Shown here: positions 9,275-18,097 of the stretch, one piece after another
Layout: every line of letters begins with the position of its first letter
How positions within the stretch are numbered: position 1 is the stretch's first letter
From: Rhizobiales bacterium TNE-4
GTDB lineage: Bacteria > Pseudomonadota > Alphaproteobacteria > Rhizobiales > Beijerinckiaceae
Reading direction: 5' to 3'
NCBI GenBank assembly: GCA_019083985.1
Contig: JAHRCV010000003.1
Location: 372,001-436,000 of the forward strand
Length of the DNA stretch: 64,000 nucleotides
The notes under the pieces: generated by a model
What the model was told of the DNA's origin: nothing
The model's input: the letters and a program-made list of their open reading frames with translations, nothing else
The model's database searches: none
Position numbers and translations under genes: made by a program

Positions 9275-10585
9275 TTATCCTGTGAGTTTTTCGACGAGAA
9301 GAGGCGCGGGCGCGGGCGCGTCCGGTGCCAACGAATAGGCGGATTTGAGGAGTGCTTCAGCACGGGCAGCACTGTCTTCATCGCGCGCATGGATAAGGGC
9401 AAGCCCATCGCCATGGGCGAGGAAGGCACCACACCGCGCAAGATCAGTGACGCCTACTGCAAAGTCGATGCTATCAGCAGCGCGACGGCGTCCGCCGCCC
9501 AATTCAAGCACCGCAACGCCGATGGCACGCGTATCGATCGATGCAACAAAGCCAGCGCGCTCGGCTTTCACCAGCCGCCTCAAGGGCGCTTGCGGCAGAA
9601 TGCTGTCGGGATCATCCATCAAAGCAGCAGGACCACCGAGCGCTGTCACCATGCGACCGAAAATAGTGGCAGCGCGGCCAGATCGCCACGCATCATCGAG
9701 TTTGCGGCGCGCATCATCGTCATCACGGGCAAGCCCGCCCAGCACCAGCATGTCGGCGCATAAGGCGAATGTGACATCATGCAAACGCGGATCGACCGCT
9801 TCGCCCTTGAGATGCAAAATGGCGTGGCGCACTTCAAGCGCATTGCCAGCGCAATTCGCCAAGGGCTCGTTCATGTCGGTGATGCGAGCGATGGTTTTAA
9901 GGCCCGCACCATTCGCGACGCCCGCAATACTTTGTGCCAAAGCGCGCGAATCGGTAAGCGACGTCATGAACGCCCCCGAACCCGTTTTCACGTCCATCAC
10001 AAGGCCATCAAGGCCCGCGGCGATCTTCTTCGATAGGATCGAGGCAGTAATCAACGGAGTGGATTCAACCGTCGCGGTGACATCGCGGATGGCATAGAGA
10101 ATGCGATCGGCAGGTGCGAGATCCGCCGTCTGGCCGATGATCGCGCATCCCACATCCCGCACCACTTTTTTGAACAAAGCACGATCTGGCGTCGAGACGT
10201 AACCGGGGATGGAATCGAGCTTGTCCAGCGTGCCGCCAGTATGGCCCAGTCCGCGACCGGAAATCATTGGCACATAGCCGCCACACGCTGCCACAAGCGG
10301 CGCAAGCAAGAGGCTCACCGTATCGCCAATGCCGCCGGTTGAATGCTTGTCGAGAGCGGGGCCCGGCAGATCCCATTCCATTCGTGCGCCGCTTTCGGTC
10401 ATCGCACGCGTCAGCGCGACACATTCACCGCGCTCCATGCCACGGAAGAACACGGCCATCGCGAAAGCGGCGGCTTGTCCCTCGGTGACTTGGCCATGGG
10501 TGAGCCCGTCGATGAATTGCGCGATCTCGCTGTCGTGAAGGCGATGGCCGTCGCGTTTGCGGCGGATGATTTCCTGTGGGATCAT
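9275..10585 (-). CDS. deoA: Thymidine (pyrimidine-nucleoside) phosphorylase
   Basis: A 436-residue enzyme that splits thymidine or deoxyuridine with phosphate to deoxyribose 1-phosphate and base. MIPQEIIRRKRDGH is the conserved N-terminus and fixes the start; the frame extends 31 codons further without support. Signatures KHSTGGIGDTVS (phosphate site) and SGRGLGHTGGTLDKLDSIPG are intact. Its start codon overlaps the deoC stop by one base (TGATG). Confidence 0.95.
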   Translation of the reverse strand: MIPQEIIRRKRDGHRLHDSEIAQFIDGLTHGQVTEGQAAAFAMAVFFRGMERGECVALTRAMTESGARMEWDLPGPALDKHSTGGIGDTVSLLLAPLVAACGGYVPMISGRGLGHTGGTLDKLDSIPGYVSTPDRALFKKVVRDVGCAIIGQTADLAPADRILYAIRDVTATVESTPLITASILSKKIAAGLDGLVMDVKTGSGAFMTSLTDSRALAQSIAGVANGAGLKTIARITDMNEPLANCAGNALEVRHAILHLKGEAVDPRLHDVTFALCADMLVLGGLARDDDDARRKLDDAWRSGRAATIFGRMVTALGGPAALMDDPDSILPQAPLRRLVKAERAGFVASIDTRAIGVAVLELGGGRRRAADSIDFAVGVTDLARCGAFLAHGDGLALIHARDEDSAARAEALLKSAYSLAPDAPAPAPLLVEKLTG

Positions 10586-11316
10586 CAGTAAGTCCCTTGG
10601 CCCGCATCGCCGGCTAACACGTCGAACAAGGCGCTGGCACCAATCCGGAAACGGGCCTTGCTGGCCGGCACACCGCAAATCTCTTCAAAGAGATCATGGT
10701 AGCGTTTGGCCTGCGCGAATGTGCGAACACCGCCGGACGCTTTGAAACCGACGTGATTGCCATGGTCACGGATCGTCTCGAGCAACAGGCGCGCTGCATC
10801 TTCAGTTGCGCCCACTGCAATTTTTCCCGTCGATGTTTTGAGAAAGTCTGCCCCTGCGTCCAGCGCGCAAATCGCTGCCTGATGTAGCGCTTTTGTGTCG
10901 CTCCAAGCACCGGTCTCAAGGATCACTTTGAGAACGCGGCTTTCGCATCGTTCTTTGGTCGCAGCCACAAGGTCAGTCGCAAGATCGATCTCGCCAGCCA
11001 TGAAAGCGCGATAGGGAAAAACGAGGTCGATCTCGTCAGCACCATCGCCAAGCGCTTCATCAACATCTTCAAGCACACGTTCGATATCGTCGCCGCCCTG
11101 CGGAAAATTGATGACAGTGGCAACGGGCAAAGCATTGCCGATCTGCCGTTGGGCTTGGCCAACAAATTGCGGCCACAGGCAGAGTGCGGCGGGAGGGCCC
11201 ATCGGGCCCACAGCTTTGGCGCAGAGTGCGGCGACAGCCTCCTCCGTGCACGGTTCGGAGAGATCGGTCAGATCGATAAAACCGATCAATTGGCGGGCGA
11301 GATGAGGGTCTATCAT
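10585..11316 (-). CDS. deoC: Deoxyribose-phosphate aldolase
   Basis: A 243-residue class I aldolase that splits 2-deoxyribose 5-phosphate to acetaldehyde and glyceraldehyde 3-phosphate. The Schiff-base lysine is Lys160 (DFLKTSTGK), with the second active-site lysine Lys192 (GFKASGGVRT) and Asp97 (EIDLVF). Fourth catabolic step in the operon, overlapping punA by 4 bases and deoA by one. A phosphopentomutase (deoB) is not in the window and would be needed to link deoA to deoC. Confidence 0.95.
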   Translation of the reverse strand: MIDPHLARQLIGFIDLTDLSEPCTEEAVAALCAKAVGPMGPPAALCLWPQFVGQAQRQIGNALPVATVINFPQGGDDIERVLEDVDEALGDGADEIDLVFPYRAFMAGEIDLATDLVAATKERCESRVLKVILETGAWSDTKALHQAAICALDAGADFLKTSTGKIAVGATEDAARLLLETIRDHGNHVGFKASGGVRTFAQAKRYHDLFEEICGVPASKARFRIGASALFDVLAGDAGQGTY

Positions 11317-12131
11317 GCAAGCGACTCGGAGAGGGGTTCGCGCAATGTTTCAGACAGAAGCGCGATGAGGTTGGCACTGCCTGCGGCAGCGACACGGCGG
11401 GTTTCGTCATGGGAGGGCGCGCCATCAAAGAGTCCGGCGCCGAAATTGGTCACGAGCGAGAGCGCTGCACAGCGCAAGCCATAGCGGCGGGCGAGGATCA
11501 CTTCCGGCACGGTCGACATGCCAACGAGATCGGCCCCCAAGAGATGCGCCATCCGCACTTCCGCCGGCGTCTCGAAGCTCGGCCCCGAGAACCACATGTA
11601 AACGCCATCGGGCAGCGCAAGATCGAGGCGCGCGGCAGCAGCGCGGAACCGTGCGCCAAGCGCCGGATCATACGCATTCACCATCGGCACGAAGCGCGCA
11701 TCCCCGGTCTCCCCGATCAGCGGATTACGACCGGAGAAATTGATGTGATCAGTGACAAGGGCGACTGAGCCGGGCGCAAGATCGGGCCGTAAACCGCCCG
11801 CCGCATTGGTGAGGATCAGCGCGCCTGTCCCAAGTGCTGCGAGGGTTTCAATCGGCGTGCGCATGATGGCGGCATCGCCATGCTCGTAGAAATGCGCGCG
11901 GCCTTGCAGCGCGACCACGCGCGCCTTGCCAAGCCGGCCGACAACAAGGCGCCCGGCATGGCCGGAAACCCCGCTTTGCGGAAAACCGGGGATCGCTTCG
12001 TAAGGAATGCTGATTGCGCCTTCGAGGGCATCGGCGAAACCGCCGAGCCCCGTGCCGAGAATGACAGCCCAATCGGGCCGTCCCACACCCGCGGCTCGCA
12101 ACAGATCGCGCGCAGCGTAATCCATCGTCAT
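11313..12131 (-). CDS. punA: Purine-nucleoside phosphorylase (trimeric type)
   Basis: A 272-residue phosphorylase that splits inosine, guanosine and their deoxy forms. VILGTGLGGF at the N-terminus, GRAHFYEHG, LTNAAGGL, GPSFETPAE and GMSTVPE follow the trimeric PNP/MTAP family order. It overlaps cdd by one base upstream and deoC by four downstream. MTA phosphorylase is the main alternative; the GMSTVPE and VTNFGAG segments and the operon favour PNP. Confidence 0.9.
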   Translation of the reverse strand: MTMDYAARDLLRAAGVGRPDWAVILGTGLGGFADALEGAISIPYEAIPGFPQSGVSGHAGRLVVGRLGKARVVALQGRAHFYEHGDAAIMRTPIETLAALGTGALILTNAAGGLRPDLAPGSVALVTDHINFSGRNPLIGETGDARFVPMVNAYDPALGARFRAAAARLDLALPDGVYMWFSGPSFETPAEVRMAHLLGADLVGMSTVPEVILARRYGLRCAALSLVTNFGAGLFDGAPSHDETRRVAAAGSANLIALLSETLREPLSESLA

Positions 12132-12550
12132 CAGCCCTCGAGCCCTGAGAGGCCAGGCAATTGCTCCGGCCCGAACGCATGCGGCAGGAGTGCATCGAGT
12201 GTCGTCTCCACACGTTCGGCACCGAGCGTGCCGCCTGCGATCACTTTCGTGTCGCCATCGGCAAATTCACGGATGCGCTGGCGACATGCGCCACAGGGAA
12301 AACATGTTTCCGGTGCTGAGCCCGCAATTGCAATGGCGGCGATCTCTTTTTCGCCTGCCGCCACCATGGCCGAGATGGCGGCTTGCTCGGCACAGGTGCC
12401 GGACGGATAGGCCGCATTCTCGACATTGCAGCCGAGATAGGTGTGGCCGTTACGCGTGAGGATGGCGGCCCCGACCTGAAAGCCCGAATAGGGAGCGTAA
12501 GCGCGGTCGCGCACGGCGCGGGCAGCGGCAAACAGAGATTCGATCGGCAT
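12131..12550 (-). CDS. cdd: Cytidine deaminase
   Basis: A 139-residue homotetrameric-type cytidine/deoxycytidine deaminase giving uridine or deoxyuridine. Zinc ligands are Cys53, Cys86 and Cys89 (TCAE and PCGAC), and the proton shuttle is Glu55. CNVENAAYPSG is the substrate-binding segment. It lies between the importer genes and punA, so imported cytidine can be deaminated and then phosphorolysed by deoA when in the deoxy form. Confidence 0.95.
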   Translation of the reverse strand: MPIESLFAAARAVRDRAYAPYSGFQVGAAILTRNGHTYLGCNVENAAYPSGTCAEQAAISAMVAAGEKEIAAIAIAGSAPETCFPCGACRQRIREFADGDTKVIAGGTLGAERVETTLDALLPHAFGPEQLPGLSGLEG

Positions 12551-12551
12551 C

Positions 12552-13457
12552 TCAACGCTCCTTCACATAAGGCTGCCCGGCGGCGCGCGGCGGCACTGCC
12601 CGGCCCATGAACCCCGCCAAGAGCACGATTGTAAACAGATAGGGCAGCGCCTGTATCGCCTGAACCGGAATGGCACCGATGCCGGGGAGCGCCACGCCCT
12701 GCAGGCGAATGGCGATGGCATCGAGAAGCCCGAACAGGAAGCATGTCCAAAAGGCCGGCCATGCCCGCCATTTTGCGAAGATGAGGGCGGCGAGCGCCAC
12801 AAAGCCTTTGCCCGAGGTCATCATGGGCAGGAAGCCGGCGGCCTGCCCGAGCGAGAGCGTCGCCCCGGCAAGCCCGCATAAGAGACCCGCCAAGATCACC
12901 GCGCCATAGCGCAGCCGCGTGACGGACACGCCCGCATTGTCGACGGCCGCCGGGTTCTCACCTGCCGCCCTGACACGCAGACCAAAGCGGGTGCGCGCGA
13001 GCGCCAATGCCGTAAGGAGTGCCGCAGCAATCGCGAGAAAGCTCATGGCGCTTTGTCCAAACGCGAGCTCTGGCAAACGCGCTGCACCTTCGAGCGGTGG
13101 CGAGCGTCCCCCCTGTTTGAAGATCACATGACCAAGGAGAGCAGTGAGCCCCGCGGCCAGCATGTTGAGCGCTACACCGGAAATGATCTGGTTGCCACGC
13201 TGGCTGATGCTGGCAAAGCCGTGCAGCAAGCCGAGCAAAGTCGAGGCGGCCATGCCGGCGAACACGCCGATCCACGCATGGCCTGTCATGAAGGCGGCCA
13301 CTGCAGCAGCAAAGGCAGCCATCAGCATTTTGCCTTCAAGCCCAATGTCGACAATGCCGGATTTCTCCGACCAAAGCCCTGCCAGGCAGGCAAAGATCAG
13401 CGGCACCGAAAGCCGCAATCCGGATTCAAGAATTTGGATAAGCGAGAGCGCGTCCAT
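12552..13457 (-). CDS. Nucleoside ABC transporter permease (second)
   Basis: A 301-residue inner-membrane permease of the branched-chain/ribose (BPD_transp_2) type with about eight to ten hydrophobic segments. The N-terminal LRLSVPLIFACLAGLWSEKSGIVDIGLEG is typical of the smaller permease of BMP-type nucleoside importers (NupQ, RnsD). It overlaps the first permease by one base and is followed by cdd after one base. Confidence 0.9.
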   Translation of the reverse strand: MDALSLIQILESGLRLSVPLIFACLAGLWSEKSGIVDIGLEGKMLMAAFAAAVAAFMTGHAWIGVFAGMAASTLLGLLHGFASISQRGNQIISGVALNMLAAGLTALLGHVIFKQGGRSPPLEGAARLPELAFGQSAMSFLAIAAALLTALALARTRFGLRVRAAGENPAAVDNAGVSVTRLRYGAVILAGLLCGLAGATLSLGQAAGFLPMMTSGKGFVALAALIFAKWRAWPAFWTCFLFGLLDAIAIRLQGVALPGIGAIPVQAIQALPYLFTIVLLAGFMGRAVPPRAAGQPYVKER

Positions 13458-14557
13458 TAGCCGGGCTCCCTGCGTGCCAATAGTTGCGCCAATGGTTTGC
13501 GATAAAGCTGATCGAGCGCGCCTACACAGAAAATCACGAGGCCCGATAGTGTCACGATCAGATCGCGCGTGATCGCTGGGCGCTCGAAGGCAAGTTCTGT
13601 TCCGCCTTGATAAAGCGCACCGAACAACAAGGCCGAGAGAATGACGCCAACCGGATGATTGCGTCCCATAAGGGCTACGGCAATGCCGACAAAACCATAA
13701 CCGGATGTGAATTCGATCACGACGCGATGTTGCACGCCCATCACTTCATTCACCGCCATGCCGGCGGCAAGTGCACCCGAGAGCGCCATGGCGAGCACGA
13801 TCATCCGCTGTGTATTGATCCCGGCATAGCGCGCGGCGTCATTGCCTGTGCCTATCAGGCGGAGATGAAAGCCAAATTTGGATCGGAAAATGAGGACCCA
13901 CACCGCGAAGGCGGCAAGAAGTGCGAGTACAAAAGCGAAATTCAAGGGTGTGCTAGGGCTTTTGAAGCCTAAGGCACCCAGCATCGCTTGCATTGTCCAA
14001 AGCTGCGCGCCATCCGCTATCAATCGGGTCTCGGGCTGCATCGAACCTTCTTTGCCGATGACATTGACGAGCAGATAGACGCTGACGATGGCAGCCAGAA
14101 AATTGAACATGATGGTCGTAATGACAACATGGCTGCCGCGCCACGCTTGCAACCAACCGGGAATGGCCGCCCATACCGCACCAAAAATCATCGCACCGAC
14201 GATCCCGATCGGGATCAGCAAGAAGCCTTGTGTGATCGGTTCTGCCGCAAAGATGAAAAGCGCTGCGCCGATGCCTGCCATCGTCGCCTGTCCTTCAGCG
14301 CCAATGTTGAACAGGCCCGCATGATAGGCGAGCGCAACCGCAAGCCCGGTGAAAATGAAATTGGTCGCGTAATAGAGAGTGAAACCAATGCCTTCACCAC
14401 TACCAAGCGCGCCACGCAGCATGATGGCTAACGCATCTGCAGGATTTTCACCAATGCCAAAGAGCAATAAGGCCGCCGCCAAGGCGGCTGTCGCCAATGC
14501 AAGCAATGGCATCAGGAGGCGATCGGCCCAAGCTGGCAGTGGAACCGGCGCGCTCAT
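13457..14557 (-). CDS. Nucleoside ABC transporter permease (first)
   Basis: A 366-residue inner-membrane permease, the larger of the pair (NupP/RnsC-like). The segment LAYHAGLFNIGAEGQATMAG is the conserved cytoplasmic loop contacting the ATPase, and it ends with strongly hydrophobic helices. Overlaps the ATPase gene by 4 bases. Confidence 0.9.
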   Translation of the reverse strand: MSAPVPLPAWADRLLMPLLALATAALAAALLLFGIGENPADALAIMLRGALGSGEGIGFTLYYATNFIFTGLAVALAYHAGLFNIGAEGQATMAGIGAALFIFAAEPITQGFLLIPIGIVGAMIFGAVWAAIPGWLQAWRGSHVVITTIMFNFLAAIVSVYLLVNVIGKEGSMQPETRLIADGAQLWTMQAMLGALGFKSPSTPLNFAFVLALLAAFAVWVLIFRSKFGFHLRLIGTGNDAARYAGINTQRMIVLAMALSGALAAGMAVNEVMGVQHRVVIEFTSGYGFVGIAVALMGRNHPVGVILSALLFGALYQGGTELAFERPAITRDLIVTLSGLVIFCVGALDQLYRKPLAQLLARREPG

Positions 14558-16077
14558 GCAATGCCCGCCATCAAGAGGCCGAGATCACGCTCATCCGTTT
14601 CACCCGCGCGGCGCTCGCCCGCAATGCGTCCCTCCTGCATCACGAGAATGCGATCGCTGAGGCGCAAGATTTCATCGAGTTCAACCGAGACCAAAAGGAT
14701 CGCCACACCTTGCGCGCGCAGATCAAGCAGGCGACGATGAATGAACGCAATCGCACCAATATCGACGCCACGCGTCGGCTGGCCGACCAATAAAAGCCGT
14801 GGCCTTTGTTCGATTTCGCGGCCCAGAACCAATTTTTGCTGATTGCCACCAGACAATGCGCCCGCGCGGAGCAGCGGATCGGCGGGGCGCACATCATAGG
14901 CCTGCATCAGCCGGGCTGCGTCGCCCATCACGGTCTGCCGTGCAATGAGAGAACCCTGTTCGTCATCAGCGCCGATCAGACAATTCTCCCACACGGCGAA
15001 TGGGTAGGCGAGCGCGTAGCGCAAACGATCTTCCGGGATATGGCGAATTCCAAGCGCATGCAGATCGGCTGGGGTGGCATGGCTGATATCGCTATTTTTG
15101 AAGCGAATGGAGCCGCTTGTGGCTGCCCGTAAACCGGCGAGCGCTTCCAGTAATTCCGTCTGCCCATTGCCTGCGACACCGGCAATGCCAAGGATTTCGC
15201 CGGGTCGTACCATCAAGGATACGTCCTTCACCGCCATCCCGCCGCGTGCATCGCGAACGCAAAGCGCTTCAACGGTCAGAAGGGGTTCATCATCAGCAAG
15301 AGTATCGGCGCGTTCGGGCATATGCACGCGCCGCCCAATCATCGCTTCTGCCAGTGCGGCCTCATTTGTGTCTACAATGGGATAGGTGCCAACACACGCC
15401 CCTTGTCGCAACACCGAGACGCGATCAGCAATCTCCATCACTTCGCGCAATTTATGCGTGATGAGGATGATGGTTTTGCCGCGCGCTTTCAGGTCACGCA
15501 GCAGCGCAAAGAGTCTGTCAGCCTCGCCCGGCGTCAACACGGCGGTTGGCTCGTCCAGCACGAGAATATCGGCATCGCGCACAAGCGATTTGAGAAGTTC
15601 GACGCGTTGCTGCAGTCCTACAGGGAGATCGCTGACAATCGCATCGGGTTCGATCGTGAGATCATAATCGCGCGCCAATGCATCAAGCTTTGCCAGCAAA
15701 GCCTTCCGTCCGCCTGCCAGTGCAAAACCGCCTTCATGCCCAAGCATCAGATTGTCGGCCACGCTCATCGGTTCCACCAGCATGAAATGCTGATGCACCA
15801 TGCCAATGCCCGAGGCGATAGCGTCTGATGGCGATGTGATCTTGCTCTCTTGTCCGTCGATCAGGATACGGCCGGAATCGGCTTGATAGAAGCCGAACAA
15901 AATCGACATGAGTGTCGATTTGCCTGCCCCATTCTCACCCACCAACGCATGAATGTCTCCGCGCGCAATGGCCAAGTGAATGGAGCGGTTCGCGTGCACA
16001 GCACCGAACCTCTTGTCGATATGGTCGAAAACGATGGCGGGCGGCGATGTGCCGCCCGGATCAGAATGAACGCGCAA
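14554..16077 (-). CDS. Nucleoside ABC transporter ATP-binding protein
   Basis: A 507-residue protein with two fused nucleotide-binding domains. The first has Walker A GENGAGKST, signature LPVGLQQRVE and Walker B DILVLDEPT. The second has a degenerate Walker A (GVAGNGQTELLE, no lysine), signature LSGGNQQKL and LLLVGQPTRGVD with Gln in place of the Walker B acid, as usual in sugar and nucleoside importers of this type. It starts 9 bases after the binding-protein gene. Confidence 0.92.
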   Translation of the reverse strand: MRVHSDPGGTSPPAIVFDHIDKRFGAVHANRSIHLAIARGDIHALVGENGAGKSTLMSILFGFYQADSGRILIDGQESKITSPSDAIASGIGMVHQHFMLVEPMSVADNLMLGHEGGFALAGGRKALLAKLDALARDYDLTIEPDAIVSDLPVGLQQRVELLKSLVRDADILVLDEPTAVLTPGEADRLFALLRDLKARGKTIILITHKLREVMEIADRVSVLRQGACVGTYPIVDTNEAALAEAMIGRRVHMPERADTLADDEPLLTVEALCVRDARGGMAVKDVSLMVRPGEILGIAGVAGNGQTELLEALAGLRAATSGSIRFKNSDISHATPADLHALGIRHIPEDRLRYALAYPFAVWENCLIGADDEQGSLIARQTVMGDAARLMQAYDVRPADPLLRAGALSGGNQQKLVLGREIEQRPRLLLVGQPTRGVDIGAIAFIHRRLLDLRAQGVAILLVSVELDEILRLSDRILVMQEGRIAGERRAGETDERDLGLLMAGIA

Positions 16078-16086
16078 GGATAGGCC

Positions 16087-17091
16087 TCAGAGCGGGCACT
16101 TCCCGTCGGCCATGTAGTCATGGACCTTGATCGAGCCAGCTACGATGCCCGCGGCAGCCTTGTCTGCGGCCGCTTTCATCGCAGGTGTGATCAGCGCTTT
16201 GTTATTGTCATCGAGCGCCCAATCGACGCCCTTCTCGTTCAGGCCAAGAACCATCACGCCCGGCTTCCATTTGCCGTCTTTCGCATCGGAGAAGGCGGTC
16301 AGCGTCGCAACATCCACACGCTTCAGCATCGATGTCAGCACCTTGCCGGGATGCATGCCGTTCTGGTTGGAATCAACGCCAATGCCGAGCTTGCCCGCAT
16401 CAGCAGCTGCGCGCAGCACGCCGATGCCCGTGCCGCCGGCCGCGTGATAGACCACGTCAGCCCCACGATCGATCTGTGATTTGGCGAGTTCGGCACCCTT
16501 GACCGGATCGGTCCACGCCGCCCCTGTTGTCCCCGTCATGTTTTGGAACACGTCTGCCGAAGGGTTGGCCGCCTTCACGCCCTGCACATAGCCACATGCA
16601 AAGCGACGAATGAGGGGAATGTCCATGCCCCCGACGAACCCAACCTTGCCGGTTTTCGAGGCCATCGCGGCGAGAAGCCCGACGAGGTAGGAGCCTTCCT
16701 GCTCCTTGAACACCACCGATTGCACATTGGGCGCGTTCACGACCATGTCGATGAGAGTGAATTTCGTATCAGGGAATTCCTTGGCAACCTTCTCAAGCGC
16801 TGTGGCTTGGCTGAAGCCGACCGCCACGATGGGCGAGAAGCCGTCTCGTGCGAAACGCCGCAACGCCTGCTCGCGCTGGGCATCGTTCTGGATCTCGAAA
16901 TCGCGGTAATCGATTCCTGTCGCTTTCTTGAACTGTTCGGCGCCTTGATAGACGCCTTCATTGAAGGATTTGTCGAATTTCCCGCCGAGGTCATAGACGA
17001 TGGCGGGTTTGATCGCCTGCGCCGAAGCTGAGCCTATCGGAGCAAAGCCTGCCATGGCCGAAACGGCCAGTCCCAGAACCAGAGCGCGCAT
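16087..17091 (-). CDS. BMP family nucleoside-binding protein
   Basis: A 334-residue periplasmic binding protein of the basic membrane protein (PnrA-like) family. ATG 17091 is chosen because GGAGG lies 5 bases upstream and a signal peptide (MRALVLGLAVSAMAGFAPIG, cut near SASA-QA) begins there; the longer frame to 17124 lacks both. No lipobox is present, so it should be a soluble periplasmic protein. First gene of a nine-gene operon running to ghrA. Confidence 0.9.
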   Translation of the reverse strand: MRALVLGLAVSAMAGFAPIGSASAQAIKPAIVYDLGGKFDKSFNEGVYQGAEQFKKATGIDYRDFEIQNDAQREQALRRFARDGFSPIVAVGFSQATALEKVAKEFPDTKFTLIDMVVNAPNVQSVVFKEQEGSYLVGLLAAMASKTGKVGFVGGMDIPLIRRFACGYVQGVKAANPSADVFQNMTGTTGAAWTDPVKGAELAKSQIDRGADVVYHAAGGTGIGVLRAAADAGKLGIGVDSNQNGMHPGKVLTSMLKRVDVATLTAFSDAKDGKWKPGVMVLGLNEKGVDWALDDNNKALITPAMKAAADKAAAGIVAGSIKVHDYMADGKCPL

Positions 17092-17263
17092 ATTCCCCTC
17101 CGTCATCGTTGCGAACTTAACCATGACATGACCGTGGCACGAGGTGAAGTCCGTGCATCGCTTTTGCGCATCTGATCAAACCTCTTGTCCAATCAAACCT
17201 CTTGGCGTCGCCTTCGCGCTTTGGCACACTTGCAGGATCGGGCGGGCCGGAAAGGATCGGGCC

Positions 17264-18097
17264 ATGGCTTGCAGTGATGCTATTGGAATGCGTCTCTTCA
17301 GTGCTTTGTGTGCACTGATCGCCTGTTGTATCGCGCCGTTTCCATCGGCCCACGCGCGCGAGGGCGATATTGACGTCGATGTTGAACTCGTCCTTGCGGT
17401 CGATGTCTCTTATTCGATGGATCCCGAAGAACAGAAGCTGCAGCGCGAAGGCTATATTGAAGCGCTCAATTCACCTGAAATTCTCAACGCCATCAAAAAA
17501 GGCGTGAATGGCAAGATCGCCGTCGCCTATGTCGAATGGGCGGGCGTCGCCTCCCGCGAGATCGTAGCCGATTGGCATATCATCGAAGATGCGGAATCGG
17601 CCCTCCAATTCACGCGCAAACTGGTCGAACGGCCGGTGCGGCGGTTTTCCCGCACATCGATTTCCGGCGCGATCGATTTTGCCGTGCCCATGTTTCGGAA
17701 CAATAATTTCCGTGGCCTCAAACAGGTCATCGATATTTCTGGCGATGGTTCGAACAATCAAGGCCGCCCTGTCGAGCGTTCCCGCGACGATGCGCTTGCG
17801 GAAGGGATCGTGATCAACGGCCTCCCGATTATGCTGAACCGTCCTGTCGCCGGTTATCGTGATGTCGACAATCTTGATCATTATTATGCCGATTGCGTCA
17901 TTGGCGGGCCGGGGGCCTTTGTCGTCCCCATTCGCGAGCGGGCTCATTTCGTCGATGCAATTCGCACGAAGATTTTGCTCGAAATCGCCCTGATCCCCGA
18001 CGATCCCTTGCCGATCCAGAAAGCGCAGACGCAAACCCCGCGCAGTGATTGCATGGCAGGCGAGAAAATGTGGCGCGAGCGCTGGGAAAATAATTAG
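17264..18097 (+). CDS. DUF1194 domain-containing protein (vWA-like)
   Basis: A 277-residue exported protein. AAGGA lies 7 bases before ATG 17264, and the leader (MRLFSALCALIACCIAPF, cut near SAHA) is a signal peptide; ATG 17288 is an alternative start. The mature part opens with VDVELVLAVDVSYSMD, a metal-ion-dependent adhesion site (DxSxS), and continues as a von Willebrand A-like fold. Function is unknown. It overlaps the converging hrpB by 4 bases, both genes sharing TTAG. Confidence 0.85.
   Translation: MACSDAIGMRLFSALCALIACCIAPFPSAHAREGDIDVDVELVLAVDVSYSMDPEEQKLQREGYIEALNSPEILNAIKKGVNGKIAVAYVEWAGVASREIVADWHIIEDAESALQFTRKLVERPVRRFSRTSISGAIDFAVPMFRNNNFRGLKQVIDISGDGSNNQGRPVERSRDDALAEGIVINGLPIMLNRPVAGYRDVDNLDHYYADCVIGGPGAFVVPIRERAHFVDAIRTKILLEIALIPDDPLPIQKAQTQTPRSDCMAGEKMWRERWENN

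Noticed and set aside
14554-16077. Second nucleotide-binding domain apparently defective
   Set aside because: Loss of the Walker A lysine and Walker B acid in the second domain is usual for this class of importer ATPase.
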